A DNA stretch of 64,000 bases from Pseudomonas sp. R4-35-07 (GCF_003852235.1 NZ_CP027732.1:3100001-3164000), one strand, 5' to 3'; counted from the stretch's first letter, positions 47,187-56,870 are shown. Numbers and translations: made by a program. Notes: a model not told the origin generated them from the sequence alone.

Positions 47187-48113
47187 ATGAAACGCCTGCA
47201 CGTCATCGACTCTCACACCGGCGGCGAACCTACGCGCCTGATCATGAACGGCTTCCCGGCGCTGGCGGGGGCCACTGTCGCCGATCAGCTCGACGACCTG
47301 CGCAGCCACCACGACCAATGGCGCCGCGCCTGTCTGCTGGAACCGCGCGGCAACGATGTGTTGGTGGGCGCACTGTATTGCGCGCCGGTCACCCCAGGCG
47401 CCACCTGCGGCGTGATCTTTTTCAACAACGCCGGCTACCTCGGCATGTGCGGCCACGGCACCATCGGCCTGATTGCCTCGTTGCACTACCTGGGGCTGAT
47501 CGAGCCCGGCGTGCACACCCTCGACACCCCGGTTGGCCCGGTGGCGGCTACGCTGCACGACGACGGCACAGTGACCCTGCGCAACGTGCCCGCCTATCGC
47601 TATCGCCGGCACGTCGCGGTGGACGTGCCCGGCCATGGCGCGGTGATGGGTGACATTGCCTGGGGCGGCAACTGGTTCTTCCTGGTGTCCGACCACGGCC
47701 AGGCGTTGCAGATGAGCAACGTCGACGCCCTCACCGACTACACCTGGGCCATGCTCAAGGCCCTTGAGGCCCAAGGTATCCATGGCGCAGACGGCGCGCT
47801 GATCGACCACATCGAACTGTTCGCCGATGACGCCCATGCCGACAGCCGCAACTTTGTGATGTGCCCCGGCAAGGCCTACGACCGGTCCCCTTGCGGCACC
47901 GGCACCAGCGCCAAGCTCGCCTGCCTGGCCGCCGACGGCACACTCGGCCCCGGCGAGCCGTGGGTTCAGGCCAGCATCACCGGCAGCCAGTTCCAGGCCC
48001 GCTATGAATGGGACGGCGAACGCATACGCCCGTTCATCACCGGCCGCGCCCACATGACCGCCGACAGCACCTTGCTGATCGACGAGCAAGACCCTTTTGC
48101 CTGGGGCATCTGA
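47187..48113 (+). CDS. lhpA: 4-hydroxyproline 2-epimerase
   Basis: A 308-aa cofactor-independent racemase-fold enzyme turning trans-4-hydroxy-L-proline into the cis-D form. The two catalytic cysteines are Cys88 (GMCGHGTIG) and Cys236 (SPCGTGTSA), which distinguishes true epimerases from the Thr-containing dehydratases. TGGAG six bases before ATG 47187 decides the start over ATG 47175. Confidence 0.93.
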   Translation: MKRLHVIDSHTGGEPTRLIMNGFPALAGATVADQLDDLRSHHDQWRRACLLEPRGNDVLVGALYCAPVTPGATCGVIFFNNAGYLGMCGHGTIGLIASLHYLGLIEPGVHTLDTPVGPVAATLHDDGTVTLRNVPAYRYRRHVAVDVPGHGAVMGDIAWGGNWFFLVSDHGQALQMSNVDALTDYTWAMLKALEAQGIHGADGALIDHIELFADDAHADSRNFVMCPGKAYDRSPCGTGTSAKLACLAADGTLGPGEPWVQASITGSQFQARYEWDGERIRPFITGRAHMTADSTLLIDEQDPFAWGI

Positions 48114-48150
48114 GCCCCTTTTCCTACTCAAGTACCAAGGAGTCAGCACC

Positions 48151-49098
48151 ATGAGCGACAACATCTTCACCGGCTGCATGCCCGCCCTGATGACGCCCTG
48201 CACCCCGGCGCGCACACCCGACTTCGATGCCCTGGTGGCCAAGGGTCGCGAGCTGGTCGATATCGGCATGAGCGCCGTGGTGTATTGCGGCTCCATGGGC
48301 GACTGGCCGCTGCTCACCGAAGCTGAGCGCCAGGAAGGCGTGGCGCGCCTGGTGGCCGCCGGCGTACCGACGATTGTGGGCACCGGCGCGGTCAACAGCC
48401 GCGAGGCCGTGGCCCACGCCGCGCATGCCGCCAAGGTCGGCGCGCATGGCTTGATGGTGATTCCGCGCGTGCTGTCCCGTGGCGCTTCCGCCACCGCGCA
48501 AAAGGCCCACTTCGCGGCGATCCTCAACGCAGCGCCGAACCTGCCGGCGGTGATCTACAACAGCCCGTATTACGGTTTCGCCACCCGCGCCGAGCTGTTC
48601 TTCGAACTGCGCCGCGAGCACCCGAACCTGATCGGCTTCAAGGAATTCGGCGGCGCTGCCGACCTGCGCTACGCAGCGGAAAACATCACCTCCCAAGACG
48701 ATGACGTGACCCTGATGGTGGGCGTCGATACCCAGGTGGTGCACGGCTTCGTCAATTGCAACGCCACCGGCGCGATCACCGGCATCGGCAACGCATTGCC
48801 ACGGGAAGTGCTGCAACTGGTGGCACTGAGCAAAAAGGCCGCCAAGGGCGATGCCAAGGCCCGTCGCCAGGCGCGGGAGCTGGAAGCGGCGCTGGCAGTG
48901 CTGTCGTCATTCGATGAAGGCTGCGACCTGGTGCTGTATTACAAGCACTTGATGGTCCTCAACGGTGACCAGGGCTATGCCCTGCACTTCAACGCAACCG
49001 ACGTGCTCAGCGACGCGCAGCGCCGCTATGCCGAGCAGCAGTACGCGCTGTTCCGCCAGTGGTACGCCAACTGGTCGGCTGAGCAGAACGTCGATTGA
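48151..49098 (+). CDS. lhpC: Pyrroline-4-hydroxy-2-carboxylate deaminase (DHDPS family)
   Basis: A 315-aa class I aldolase-fold lyase. The Schiff-base lysine is Lys164 (IGFKEFGG) and the partner tyrosine Tyr136 (VIYNSPYYG). In hydroxyproline breakdown this enzyme deaminates and dehydrates the imine product of D-hydroxyproline oxidation to 2-oxoglutarate semialdehyde. AAGGAG is at 48137-48142. Confidence 0.9.
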   Translation: MSDNIFTGCMPALMTPCTPARTPDFDALVAKGRELVDIGMSAVVYCGSMGDWPLLTEAERQEGVARLVAAGVPTIVGTGAVNSREAVAHAAHAAKVGAHGLMVIPRVLSRGASATAQKAHFAAILNAAPNLPAVIYNSPYYGFATRAELFFELRREHPNLIGFKEFGGAADLRYAAENITSQDDDVTLMVGVDTQVVHGFVNCNATGAITGIGNALPREVLQLVALSKKAAKGDAKARRQARELEAALAVLSSFDEGCDLVLYYKHLMVLNGDQGYALHFNATDVLSDAQRRYAEQQYALFRQWYANWSAEQNVD

Positions 49099-49101
49099 TC
49101 C

Positions 49102-49200
49102 TTGTGGCGCGGGAGCTTGCTCCCGCTGGCTGCATAGCAGCCTCCGGCCTTTATTGGGGGGCGCTGCGCACCCCAGCGCAAGCAAGCTTGCTCGCCACAA
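49102..49200. repeat. REPIN of a second REP family
   Basis: TTGTGGCGCGGGAGCTTGCT (from 49102) faces AGCTTGCTCGCCACAA (ending 49200). Each arm is a short palindromic hairpin around GAGCTTGCTC or AAGCTTGC. It lies within the hydroxyproline operon, between the deaminase and dehydrogenase genes, and may tune downstream expression. Confidence 0.8.
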
Positions 49201-49244
49201 ATGTCTCGCGCCTACTTACTCTTTGTGTTTTCCAGGATGATCCC

Positions 49245-50816
49245 ATGACTCTGACGGGCAATATGCTGATCGGTCAGCAATCCCTTTGCGGCACGCGCGA
49301 AGCGATCCGGGCCGTTAACCCCGCCACCGACACGCCCCTGGAGCCCGCCTATGCCGGCGGCGACAGTCAGCATGTCGAGCAGGCTTGCGCGCTGGCGTGG
49401 TCCGCTGCTGACGCTTACCGCGAAACCTCCCTGGCCGCCCGTGCCACGTTTCTCGAGACCATCGCCGACAACATCGAAACCCTTGGCGATGCGCTGATCG
49501 ACCGCGCCATTGCTGAAACCGGCCTGCCCCGTGCCCGAATCCAGGGCGAACGCGGCCGCACCTGCGGGCAGTTGCGCACCTTTGCCCGCACTGTGCGCCT
49601 GGGCGAATGGCTGGACGTGCGGGTGGACCCCGCGCAACCCGAGCGCCAGCCCTTGCCCCGTGCAGACCTGCGCCAACGCCACATTCCCCTGGGCCCGGTG
49701 GCGGTGTTTGGCGCCAGCAACTTTCCCCTGGCTTTCTCGGTGGCCGGCGGCGATACCGCGTCGGCACTCGCCGCCGGTTGCCCGGTGATCGTCAAGGCCC
49801 ACCCGGCCCACCCTGGCACCAGTGAGCTGGTGGGCCGCGCCATCGCCCAGGCGGTGCAACACTGCGGCTTGCCACACGGGGTGTTTTCACTGCTCTACGA
49901 CGCCGGGCATGAGGTGGGTACCGCGCTGGTGACCGACCCGCGTATCAAGGCGGTGGGCTTTACCGGTTCGCGCAGCGGCGGCATCGCGTTGTGCCGGGCG
50001 GCCCAGGCACGCCCCGAGCCGATCCCGGTGTATGCGGAAATGAGTTCGATCAACCCGGTGTACCTGTTTCCAGCTGCGCTGCAAGCCCGGGGCGCGGCGC
50101 TGGCCGAAGCGTTTGTCGCCTCACTGACCCAGGGCGCCGGCCAGTTCTGCACCAACCCAGGCTTGGTGATCGCCGTGCAGGGCGCCGCCCTGGAGCGCTT
50201 CATCCACAGCGCCAGCGACGCGCTCCAGCGCTGCCCGGCGCAGACCATGCTCACCCCCGGAATCTTCCAGGCCTACGAACGCGGCGTAGCCAGTCTGACC
50301 CAGCATGCGCGAACCGCCGCACAGGGCTTAGCGGCGAGCGGACCGAACCAGGGCCAGGCCCAGCTGTTCGTGACCCAGGCCGAGGCATTCCTGAGCAATC
50401 CACACTTGCAAGCCGAAGTCTTCGGCGCCGCCTCGCTGGTGGTGGAATGCCGCGATGCCGAGCAGGTGCGCCAAGTGTCTGAACGCCTGGAAGGCCAACT
50501 CACCGCCACCCTGCATCTGGATGAACCTGACCTGGCACAGGCACAGGCGTTGTTGCCGGTGCTGGAGCGCAAGGCCGGTCGCCTGCTGGTCAACGGCTGG
50601 CCGACAGGCGTGGAAGTGTGCGACGCCATGGTGCATGGCGGGCCGTTTCCGGCCACCTCGGATGCGCGCAGCACCTCGGTGGGTACGGCGGCGATCCTGC
50701 GGTTCCTGCGCCCGGTGTGCTACCAGGACTTTCCGGACGCTTTGCTGCCCGCCGCACTGCAGCAGGGCAACCCGTTGCAGTTGCGCCGCTTGCTCGACGG
50801 CCAGAGAGAGGCGTAG
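49245..50816 (+). CDS. lhpG: 2-oxoglutarate semialdehyde dehydrogenase
   Basis: A 523-aa NAD(P)+-dependent aldehyde dehydrogenase. Catalytic Cys302 (GQFCTNPG), general base Glu265 (YAEMSS), Asn159 (GASNFP) and Lys184 (IVKAHP) are all present. In this cluster it converts 2-oxoglutarate semialdehyde to 2-oxoglutarate, the last step of hydroxyproline breakdown. AGGA precedes ATG 49245. Confidence 0.92.
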   Translation: MTLTGNMLIGQQSLCGTREAIRAVNPATDTPLEPAYAGGDSQHVEQACALAWSAADAYRETSLAARATFLETIADNIETLGDALIDRAIAETGLPRARIQGERGRTCGQLRTFARTVRLGEWLDVRVDPAQPERQPLPRADLRQRHIPLGPVAVFGASNFPLAFSVAGGDTASALAAGCPVIVKAHPAHPGTSELVGRAIAQAVQHCGLPHGVFSLLYDAGHEVGTALVTDPRIKAVGFTGSRSGGIALCRAAQARPEPIPVYAEMSSINPVYLFPAALQARGAALAEAFVASLTQGAGQFCTNPGLVIAVQGAALERFIHSASDALQRCPAQTMLTPGIFQAYERGVASLTQHARTAAQGLAASGPNQGQAQLFVTQAEAFLSNPHLQAEVFGAASLVVECRDAEQVRQVSERLEGQLTATLHLDEPDLAQAQALLPVLERKAGRLLVNGWPTGVEVCDAMVHGGPFPATSDARSTSVGTAAILRFLRPVCYQDFPDALLPAALQQGNPLQLRRLLDGQREA

Positions 50817-50819
50817 GCG

Positions 50820-52067
50820 ATGGCCACGCCCAACTCAGCGGATATCGTCGTGGTCGGCGCCGGCATCATCGGCCTCGCCTGTGCCGTGCAACTGGCACGA
50901 CAAGGGCGCCAGGTGCGGATGATCGACGCGCAGGCGCCCGGGCTGGGCGCCTCCTATGGCAATGCCGGACACCTGGCGACCGAGCAGGTGTTTCCCATCG
51001 CCGACCTGTCAATCCTCAAACGGTTGCCGGCCATGCTGCTGGACCCCACGGGCCCGCTACGTCTGGACTGGACCTACCTGCCCCGCGCCCTGCCCTGGTT
51101 TATCCGCTTGCTGCTGAACCTGCGACCGGCCCCCTACCAGCGCAGCGTGGCCGGCATTCGTGCATTGAATGAAGCCAGCCTCGGCGCGTGGCAGCGCTTG
51201 TTGCAGTCCATCGGGCAACCTCAGTTATTACGCGAAGACGGTTCGCTGCTGGTGTATGAGCGCGCCGAATCTCGCGCAGCACTGGATGCCTTGCAGCAAC
51301 GCATGATGGCGCAAGGCGTGCCGGTGGCGTTCTGGTCGGCTGAAGCGGTGCACGCGGCGGCGCCGCAGTTGAGCGAGGCCATACGGGGCGGCTTGTTTTT
51401 CCCCGCTACGGGGCATTTTCTCGACCCGTACACGGTGGTTGGCGCCCTGGTGGATGCGGCCAAAGCCCTGGGCGTGGACTTCCTGCAGCAGCGCGTCCTC
51501 GACGCCCGCGTGGACGGCAGCGGCGTGTCACTGTTCACCGACCAAGGCGCAGTCACGGCGCGCCAGGTCCTGATCGCCTGCGGCGCCCACTCGGCGGCGC
51601 TGACCGCCGCACTCACCGGCAAACGCGTGCCGCTGGACACCGAGCGCGGCTATCACCTGATGCTGCCCCACGAACACGCGCGCCTGCCCTTCGCCGTCAC
51701 CTCGCTGGAGCGCAAATTCATCATGACCCCCCTGCCCGGCGGCCTGCGCCTGGCCGGCACCGTCGAATTCGCCGGCCTGCAACGCCCGGCGAACATGCAG
51801 CGGGCGTGGCAGTTGCATCGCTTGGCCAACGGGCTGTTCCGCCAGCCGTTGAATGCTGACGAAGCCACGCCATGGATGGGTTTCCGGCCGTCGCTGCCCG
51901 ACTCATTGCCGATCATTGATCGGGTGTGCGATGGCAAGGTGTTGCTGGCGTTCGGTCATCAGCATTTGGGGTTGACCCAGGCGGCTGTGACGGCGGAAAG
52001 AATCAGTGAGCTGGCAAGCGGTGAGGCGGTGCCTGGGTTGCAAGCGTATCGACTGGACCGGTTCTGA
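50820..52067 (+). CDS. D-hydroxyproline dehydrogenase (FAD amine oxidase)
   Basis: A 415-aa DadA-like flavoenzyme with an N-terminal FAD motif (VVVGAGIIGLACAVQLARQG) and a C-terminal DSLPIIDRV...LAFGHQHLGLT. It should oxidise cis-4-hydroxy-D-proline to the imine used by the deaminase. It overlaps no gene but starts three bases after the dehydrogenase stop. In some species this step is a heterotrimer; here it is a single subunit. Confidence 0.9.
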   Translation: MATPNSADIVVVGAGIIGLACAVQLARQGRQVRMIDAQAPGLGASYGNAGHLATEQVFPIADLSILKRLPAMLLDPTGPLRLDWTYLPRALPWFIRLLLNLRPAPYQRSVAGIRALNEASLGAWQRLLQSIGQPQLLREDGSLLVYERAESRAALDALQQRMMAQGVPVAFWSAEAVHAAAPQLSEAIRGGLFFPATGHFLDPYTVVGALVDAAKALGVDFLQQRVLDARVDGSGVSLFTDQGAVTARQVLIACGAHSAALTAALTGKRVPLDTERGYHLMLPHEHARLPFAVTSLERKFIMTPLPGGLRLAGTVEFAGLQRPANMQRAWQLHRLANGLFRQPLNADEATPWMGFRPSLPDSLPIIDRVCDGKVLLAFGHQHLGLTQAAVTAERISELASGEAVPGLQAYRLDRF

Positions 52068-52099
52068 TAACCCGAGTCGATTCTGTGGTTCTAAAGCGA

Positions 52100-53008
52100 T
52101 CAATGTGGAAAGGCAGCAAACAAGCCATCGGCGATCTCTTGAATATCGTCGCGCAGGTAGAGCTTTTCCAGCCAGCCGCTCGGGATAGCCTGGACGCCAT
52201 AATACGCACCGGCCAGCTGCCCCACGATGGCGGCGGTAGTATCGGCGTCGTCACCCAGGTTTGCAGCTGCGAGCACCGCTTCGGCGAAACTCGCGGTGTG
52301 GTCGAAACACCAGAAAGCCGCTTCTAGCGAGGCGACTGCGTAACCGGACCCTACGATGTCTGCCTTTGCCTTATCGCGATAATCACCCCGGGCGATTCCC
52401 ATGACCTTGGGCGCAGTCAATCCGGTGGCTGCGAGACGCAACACCTCGTTCTTCGACACACCGCTCAAGGCATTGCCGATGGCCTCAGCGAGCAACAGAC
52501 AGCAGTCTATCGCCTCCTGGGCAGCGTGAGTGGTACGCGAACTGAGCGCGCTGAATCGGCGGATGTTCGCACGGTCCGGAAAGTAAAACAGCACCACGGG
52601 GGCGAGCCGCATCATCGAACCATTGCCGGCCGAATGCGGGTTCGTAGACCCTGCGAACGCCTCGCCATCGGTCTCAAATAACGCCAGCGCTTCGCGAACG
52701 GTCATGCCGATGTCGAAGCATTCACCAGTCGCGCTCAAGTAGCCCCACTTCCACCAATTCAGATAACGCCCCATCTGATCCGCCGCGTCAAAACCGCCCT
52801 TGCGCAGCAAGCTTTCCGCCAGGCAAAGCGCCATGGAGGTGTCGTCAGTCCACTGGCCGGGCTGGAGGTTGAAAGGTCCGCCGCCCACCATATCGGTGAC
52901 GGGCGAAAAGGTACCGCGAGGCATGAACTCAACCGTGGTGCCCACTGCGTCGCCACAGGCCAATCCAAGCAAGCTGCCGCGATAACGATCCAAAAGCGTG
53001 ATGTCCAT
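52100..53008 (-). CDS. ADP-ribosylglycohydrolase family protein
   Basis: A 302-aa all-helical DraG/ARH-type hydrolase. Metal-binding motifs are GQWTDDTSMAL early and LGDDADTTAAIVGQLAG late; GLACGDAVG starts the fold. Such enzymes remove ADP-ribose from proteins or nucleic acids or act on small ADP-ribose compounds. No ADP-ribosyltransferase or nitrogenase genes are nearby, so its target is open. It is followed on the same strand after a 33-base gap from the AraC regulator upstream. Confidence 0.88.
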   Translation of the reverse strand: MDITLLDRYRGSLLGLACGDAVGTTVEFMPRGTFSPVTDMVGGGPFNLQPGQWTDDTSMALCLAESLLRKGGFDAADQMGRYLNWWKWGYLSATGECFDIGMTVREALALFETDGEAFAGSTNPHSAGNGSMMRLAPVVLFYFPDRANIRRFSALSSRTTHAAQEAIDCCLLLAEAIGNALSGVSKNEVLRLAATGLTAPKVMGIARGDYRDKAKADIVGSGYAVASLEAAFWCFDHTASFAEAVLAAANLGDDADTTAAIVGQLAGAYYGVQAIPSGWLEKLYLRDDIQEIADGLFAAFPH

Positions 53009-53041
53009 GACACTCCTTGAGAGAACCTTGCAACGCCCATG

Positions 53042-54052
53042 CTACTTGACCAGCCGCTTCTCCTTGGAGGGGCGATATCCGAAATACGCGCTGTAACACT
53101 TGCTGAAATGACTCGGCGACACGAACCCGCACGCCACGAGTACGTCGACTTGCGACAGCTCGGTGTGCTGCAACAGGCGCCGCGCTTCGGTGACGCGCAA
53201 TTCCATGTAATAGCGTTGCGGCGTGGTGCCCAGTTGCTCCTTGAACAGGCGCTCCAGCTGGCGGCGCGAGCGGCCGGCGTATACGGCGAGCTGGTCGAGT
53301 TCCAGGGGTTCTTCGAGGTTGGCGTCCATCAACTTGACCACTTCGCGCAGCGGTGCGCTGACGCAGACGTTTTCGGTCGGTTTGATACGCCGGTAGCGCG
53401 ACTCCTCGAAGGCGAGGATGTCTTCGATGCCTTCGACCAGCGCCTTGCCGTGCAGGCTCTTGATCCAGTCCAGGGCCATATGGAAGGCGCCCGACGGGCT
53501 GGAAGCGGTCAGGCGGTCGCGGTCGATCACATAGGGCTCGCTGGTCACCTGCGCGGCCTTGGACACCTCCGCCAGCGCAGGGCGATGCTCCGGGTGGATG
53601 GCGCAGCGGTAGCCCTGCAACAACCCGGCGCGGCCGAGGAACCACGAGCCGTTCCACAAACCGGCAAGCCCGATGCCGTGTTCGGCGGCGGCGCGCAGGA
53701 TGTGAATGAAGTCTTCACTGGCCTTGAGTTCGGTGCGAAATCCACCACAGATCACCAGCAGGTCCAACTCCGCCAGCACGGCCAGTTCCAGGCGCGCATC
53801 GGGGCGGATGACCAGCCCAAGGTCGCTGATGACCTCACGCTCGTCCCAACCGAACGTGCGCGTCGCGAACAGCTCGGGGCGCAGCAGGTTGGCGGTGACT
53901 AGGGTGTCGAGGGTTTGGGTGAAGGCAGGCAAGGAGAAGTGTTCGAGCAACAAAAAGCCGATGCGGGTGACCGCAGCCGGCTGCCGGGGGTTGTCATTGA
54001 GGTAGCGCAGGTTCTTGCCCTTCATGCCACCGCTGAACTGGCGTCTTTCCAT
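53042..54052 (-). CDS. GlxA-type AraC regulator (GATase1-like domain)
   Basis: A 336-aa regulator. An N-terminal DJ-1/PfpI-like domain (TRIGFLLLEHFSLPAFTQTL ... ICGGFRTELKASEDF ... AGLWNGSWFLGRAGLL) precedes a C-terminal AraC domain (LAVYAGRSRRQLERLFKEQL and VACGFVSPSHFSKCY). Relatives (ArgR, GbdR, SouR) control amino acid or quaternary amine use. Start uncertain: ATG 54052 or 54025, both with weak ribosome sites. The 33-base gap suggests co-transcription with the glycohydrolase downstream. Confidence 0.88.
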   Translation of the reverse strand: MERRQFSGGMKGKNLRYLNDNPRQPAAVTRIGFLLLEHFSLPAFTQTLDTLVTANLLRPELFATRTFGWDEREVISDLGLVIRPDARLELAVLAELDLLVICGGFRTELKASEDFIHILRAAAEHGIGLAGLWNGSWFLGRAGLLQGYRCAIHPEHRPALAEVSKAAQVTSEPYVIDRDRLTASSPSGAFHMALDWIKSLHGKALVEGIEDILAFEESRYRRIKPTENVCVSAPLREVVKLMDANLEEPLELDQLAVYAGRSRRQLERLFKEQLGTTPQRYYMELRVTEARRLLQHTELSQVDVLVACGFVSPSHFSKCYSAYFGYRPSKEKRLVK

Positions 54053-54296
54053 CGAGGGTTGGCCCACTCTTCTTGTTGATGCAATGGGCGCTATCTTAGG
54101 GGCAAATGGGGTACCTGTCTCAATCCATGCCGCTGATCTTTAAAAACCGTGGGGCTTTTAACCCCCCCGGTTCAGCGGCTGCGGCGCAATCTGATACGGT
54201 TTTTTGCGCGCCATCTGCGTCTGTATCGAAAACCGCCCGAAGCGGACAATGGCGCTACCCCGACATTCCTGTCGCCCCCTTCCCTTCGGAGGCCTT

Positions 54297-54380
54297 ATGA
54301 CCAAGATGGCTATTTTCCTGTTCGGTTTTCTGGTGCTGACCATCGGCATCGGCTTGCTGGCAACCATCTCGCCGGTTTGA
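54297..54380 (+). CDS. Very small single-helix membrane protein (27 aa)
   Basis: A 28-codon ORF: MTKMAIFLFGFLVLTIGIGL and a seven-residue tail. The start follows a strong GGAGG with good spacing. It is almost entirely one transmembrane helix. Such tiny proteins are often missed in annotation. No terminator follows before the convergent LysE gene. Confidence 0.6.
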   Translation: MTKMAIFLFGFLVLTIGIGLLATISPV

Positions 54381-54388
54381 CGGGCCTG

Positions 54389-54997
54389 TCACCCGGCAAC
54401 GAGCATCGGATACAACGACAGCACCAACAGACCCGCCATCGTCCAGTTGAACACCTTCAACCAGCGCGGTTCGCGCAATACGCTGCGCAAGCCGCTGCCG
54501 CAGCCGACCCACACGCACACACTGGGCAAGTTGACCACGGCAAACACCAGCGCGATCACCAGCACATTGGTCACATACCCCTCGGCCGGCGTGTAGGTGG
54601 TGATCGCGCCCAGCGCCATGATCCACGCCTTCGGGTTGACCCACTGGAAAGCCGCCGCGCCGAGAAAAGTCATCGGTTTGCCCTGTTCGTCGGTGCTGTC
54701 CGCCATGCCGCCAGCGTTGGCGATCTTCCAGGCCAGGTACAGCAGATAAGCAGCACCGACATAGCGCAACAGCGTGTACGCCCAGGGGAACAGCTTGAAC
54801 ACTTCGCCCAGGCCCAACCCCACGCAAATCACCAGCACCATGAAGCCAATACTGATACCCAGTGCATGAGGCATCGAACGCCGAAAGCCGAAATTCACGC
54901 CAGAGGCCAGCAACATAGTGTTATTGGGGCCCGGCGTGATCGAGGAGACGAAGGCGAACAGCACAAAGGCTGACAGAAGGCTGGTGGACATGAACAT
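54389..54997 (-). CDS. LysE/RhtB-family amino acid exporter
   Basis: A 202-aa six-helix membrane protein with the signature SSITPGPNNTMLLASGVNFG and FQWVNPKAWIMALGAITTY. Members export threonine, homoserine or other amino acids. The start is at ATG 54997 or 54991. Confidence 0.9.
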   Translation of the reverse strand: MFMSTSLLSAFVLFAFVSSITPGPNNTMLLASGVNFGFRRSMPHALGISIGFMVLVICVGLGLGEVFKLFPWAYTLLRYVGAAYLLYLAWKIANAGGMADSTDEQGKPMTFLGAAAFQWVNPKAWIMALGAITTYTPAEGYVTNVLVIALVFAVVNLPSVCVWVGCGSGLRSVLREPRWLKVFNWTMAGLLVLSLYPMLVAG

Positions 54998-55166
54998 GGC
55001 GCGGCATCCAAGCGGGGTTGATGTCCTGCGACAGTAGAGGGTTGCGCAGTTTATCGCCCCATACAGCTGGTGTTGGATCGAGGAATACACTTTGATGACA
55101 TGGGTTTCACAAAGCTTTCACAGACGCAGGCCTAAGGTTATCCCAGCTCCTACATGAACACCTTTT

Positions 55167-55196
55167 AGCCCGCTCCCCCATCGCGGGCTTTTCTTT
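55167..55196 (+). terminator. Orphan intrinsic terminator
   Basis: AGCCCGC and GCGGGCT arms followed by TTTCTTT on the plus strand. No plus-strand gene lies in the 160 bases before it, so it may end a small RNA or act in the leader of the 85-aa ORF at 55224. Confidence 0.7.
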
Positions 55197-55223
55197 GCCT
55201 GTGATTTTTCCCGGATAAACAGG

Positions 55224-55481
55224 GTGAACGCTGTGATAGACGATCTTGGCGGTCCCAGAACCGCACAACAAGCACTGTTCTACGACCTTGAAGATGCCAG
55301 CGCCGTAATCGGCTGGTCGGTGGTTGAACTGGCGGCCCTGGCGGCCAGCGGCAAGACGGGCGATCAAGCGGCGCTGCTGACCAAAGTGTGCACACTGCTG
55401 GCCGTCCAGCAGAAACGTCTTGAGGCCTATGCACATGAAGTCAAAGAGCAGCGAATCAATCGATCTGAAGCGGCTGGCTGA
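55224..55481 (+). CDS. Hypothetical protein (85 aa)
   Basis: A helical, soluble protein with GTG start (VNAVIDDLGGPRTAQQALFY). It has an Ala-rich middle (VVELAALAASG) and a charged tail. It resembles small Pseudomonas proteins without known function. The ribosome site is weak, and the start is tentative. Confidence 0.5.
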   Translation: MNAVIDDLGGPRTAQQALFYDLEDASAVIGWSVVELAALAASGKTGDQAALLTKVCTLLAVQQKRLEAYAHEVKEQRINRSEAAG

Positions 55482-55509
55482 GACCAGCCGCATCGCTGCA
55501 TAGGACTGA

Positions 55510-55677
55510 TCAGCGGTGTTGCGTCAAATGCTGACCGCCATCAGGATGTTGTTTTTTTACACGCTTTCGCGCCCTGAGTTCGTATTGATGATGAAAGAAC
55601 CAGGCCACCAAGAGTAGGCCTGTCACACCGAAAACCAGGATCAACAGCTCTAATGCAGTACCTTCGTGTGAAAACAT
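55510..55677 (-). CDS. Small single-helix membrane protein (55 aa)
   Basis: MFSHEGTALELLILVFGVTG opens a single transmembrane helix followed by a basic tail (RARKRVKKQH). GAGGAACG precedes ATG 55677. Topology, ribosome site and a separate transcription direction make a real gene plausible. Function unknown. Confidence 0.55.
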   Translation of the reverse strand: MFSHEGTALELLILVFGVTGLLLVAWFFHHQYELRARKRVKKQHPDGGQHLTQHR

Positions 55678-55846
55678 TTTTCGTTCCTCGTCCTGAAGCC
55701 GTGTGACTGGAAAACAGTCGCACCGAAATTGTTTGTAACAATACAAACAATTCCAGGGTAGTCGGCCAAGACGCTGATGACAACCCTGACCGGGCTATAA
55801 CCCTCGGTCTAGACGCGTCACCCGTCGAAAAACCACTCAAGAACCC

Positions 55847-55873
55847 TGTGGCGAGGGAGCTTGCTCCCGCTGG
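55847..55873. repeat. Single REP element
   Basis: TGTGGCGAGGGAGCTTGCTC with CCGCTGG is the same REP family as the arms at 49102-49200. No inverted partner is visible, so it is a solitary REP. Confidence 0.75.
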
Positions 55874-55941
55874 ACTGCGCAGCAGTCCCCTTCCAGCCCC
55901 CCGCCCGAGCCGAGCAAGCCCTCCCGTACGCACCACGAGCG

Positions 55942-55968
55942 CAAAAAAACCCGGCACCAGGCCGGGTT
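55942..55968 (-). terminator. Terminator downstream of small acidic protein gene
   Basis: AACCCGGC and GCCGGGTT arms with an A-run on the left that becomes the U-tract on the minus strand, 20 bases past the stop at 55988. Confidence 0.85.
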
Positions 55969-55987
55969 CGGAAAATTGAATCAACCA

Positions 55988-56185
55988 CTAGTTATCCGGA
56001 TGTTCACTCGCCACCGAATCGGCCGCATCCACATCGGACATATCCTCCTCCAGAGGCGCCTCGTCGTCCGGCGGCAACGGAATGCCATCTTCGTCGCGCT
56101 TGGGATCGTGCCCGGTTTCGTTGTCCGTGCCGCGAGTCACTGCCTGCTGGGAAAGGTTTCCTGGGGCATTTTCATTGATGTGCAT
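55988..56185 (-). CDS. Small acidic protein (65 aa)
   Basis: A strongly acidic, probably disordered protein (begins MHINENAPGNLSQQAV; DDEAPLEEDMSDVD). GGAG lies six bases before the ATG, and a good terminator follows. This type is common in Pseudomonas genomes; function unknown. Confidence 0.7.
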   Translation of the reverse strand: MHINENAPGNLSQQAVTRGTDNETGHDPKRDEDGIPLPPDDEAPLEEDMSDVDAADSVASEHPDN

Positions 56186-56315
56186 GCTGGCTCTCCGTTC
56201 AAAAACGCTCGGGATATCCGCGCTTAATATTCAGAGACAGCATGGCAGGCAGAGTGCCGGCTGTTAGACGAATGGTGGTCGGCTCAGCATTCCCGGAGTC
56301 GGCGCAAACACGTCC

Positions 56316-56825
56316 TTAGTTGCATGCGACCTGCCTGAGCTGCCGGTAGGCAACCACCAGCTGCTCCAGGCTGAACGCCAAGTTTCGCCCACTGGGATTG
56401 GGCAAGACCCACACGGCGGCATTGCCGAACGTCCTGCTCTGCAGCCCCCACTCCACGTGGCGCTGCCCGGATAACGCCGCATACGCCGCCTTGCCGAGAA
56501 ACGCCACATAGCGCGGTGCATAACGAGCGATCTTCTGTTCGAAAGCCGCTGCCGCTGCGATGAACTCCTGCCTGGACAATTGATCGGCCCGCGCCGTCGG
56601 CCGTTCGACCACGGCGGTCAGCCCGCACTGGTACTGAAGCAGCGTGCGATCACTTTGCGCAGGCACTTGCCCAGGGGTAAACCCGGCCAGATGCAGCGTG
56701 CGCCAGAAGCGATTGCCTCGGCCCGCAAAGTGATGCCCTTGGGCGGCAGCGGTCATGCCGGGGTTGATTCCGCAAAACACCACCGCCAACTGCTCGGCCA
56801 ATATGTCTTCCAGGCCTTCATTCAC
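56316..56825 (-). CDS. mug: G/U mismatch-specific DNA glycosylase
   Basis: Removes uracil or ethenocytosine opposite guanine; 169 aa. The family motifs CGINPGMTAA (catalytic Asn) and LPNPSGRN (intercalating loop) are intact, with GHHFAGRGNRFWRTLHLAG between. It appears to be a single gene; the SMP-30 gene upstream on the same strand starts a separate unit. Confidence 0.93.
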   Translation of the reverse strand: MNEGLEDILAEQLAVVFCGINPGMTAAAQGHHFAGRGNRFWRTLHLAGFTPGQVPAQSDRTLLQYQCGLTAVVERPTARADQLSRQEFIAAAAAFEQKIARYAPRYVAFLGKAAYAALSGQRHVEWGLQSRTFGNAAVWVLPNPSGRNLAFSLEQLVVAYRQLRQVACN

Positions 56826-56870
56826 CGCAGATTACCCTTATTCGGAGCTATCGCCAGACGACCATCGAGT

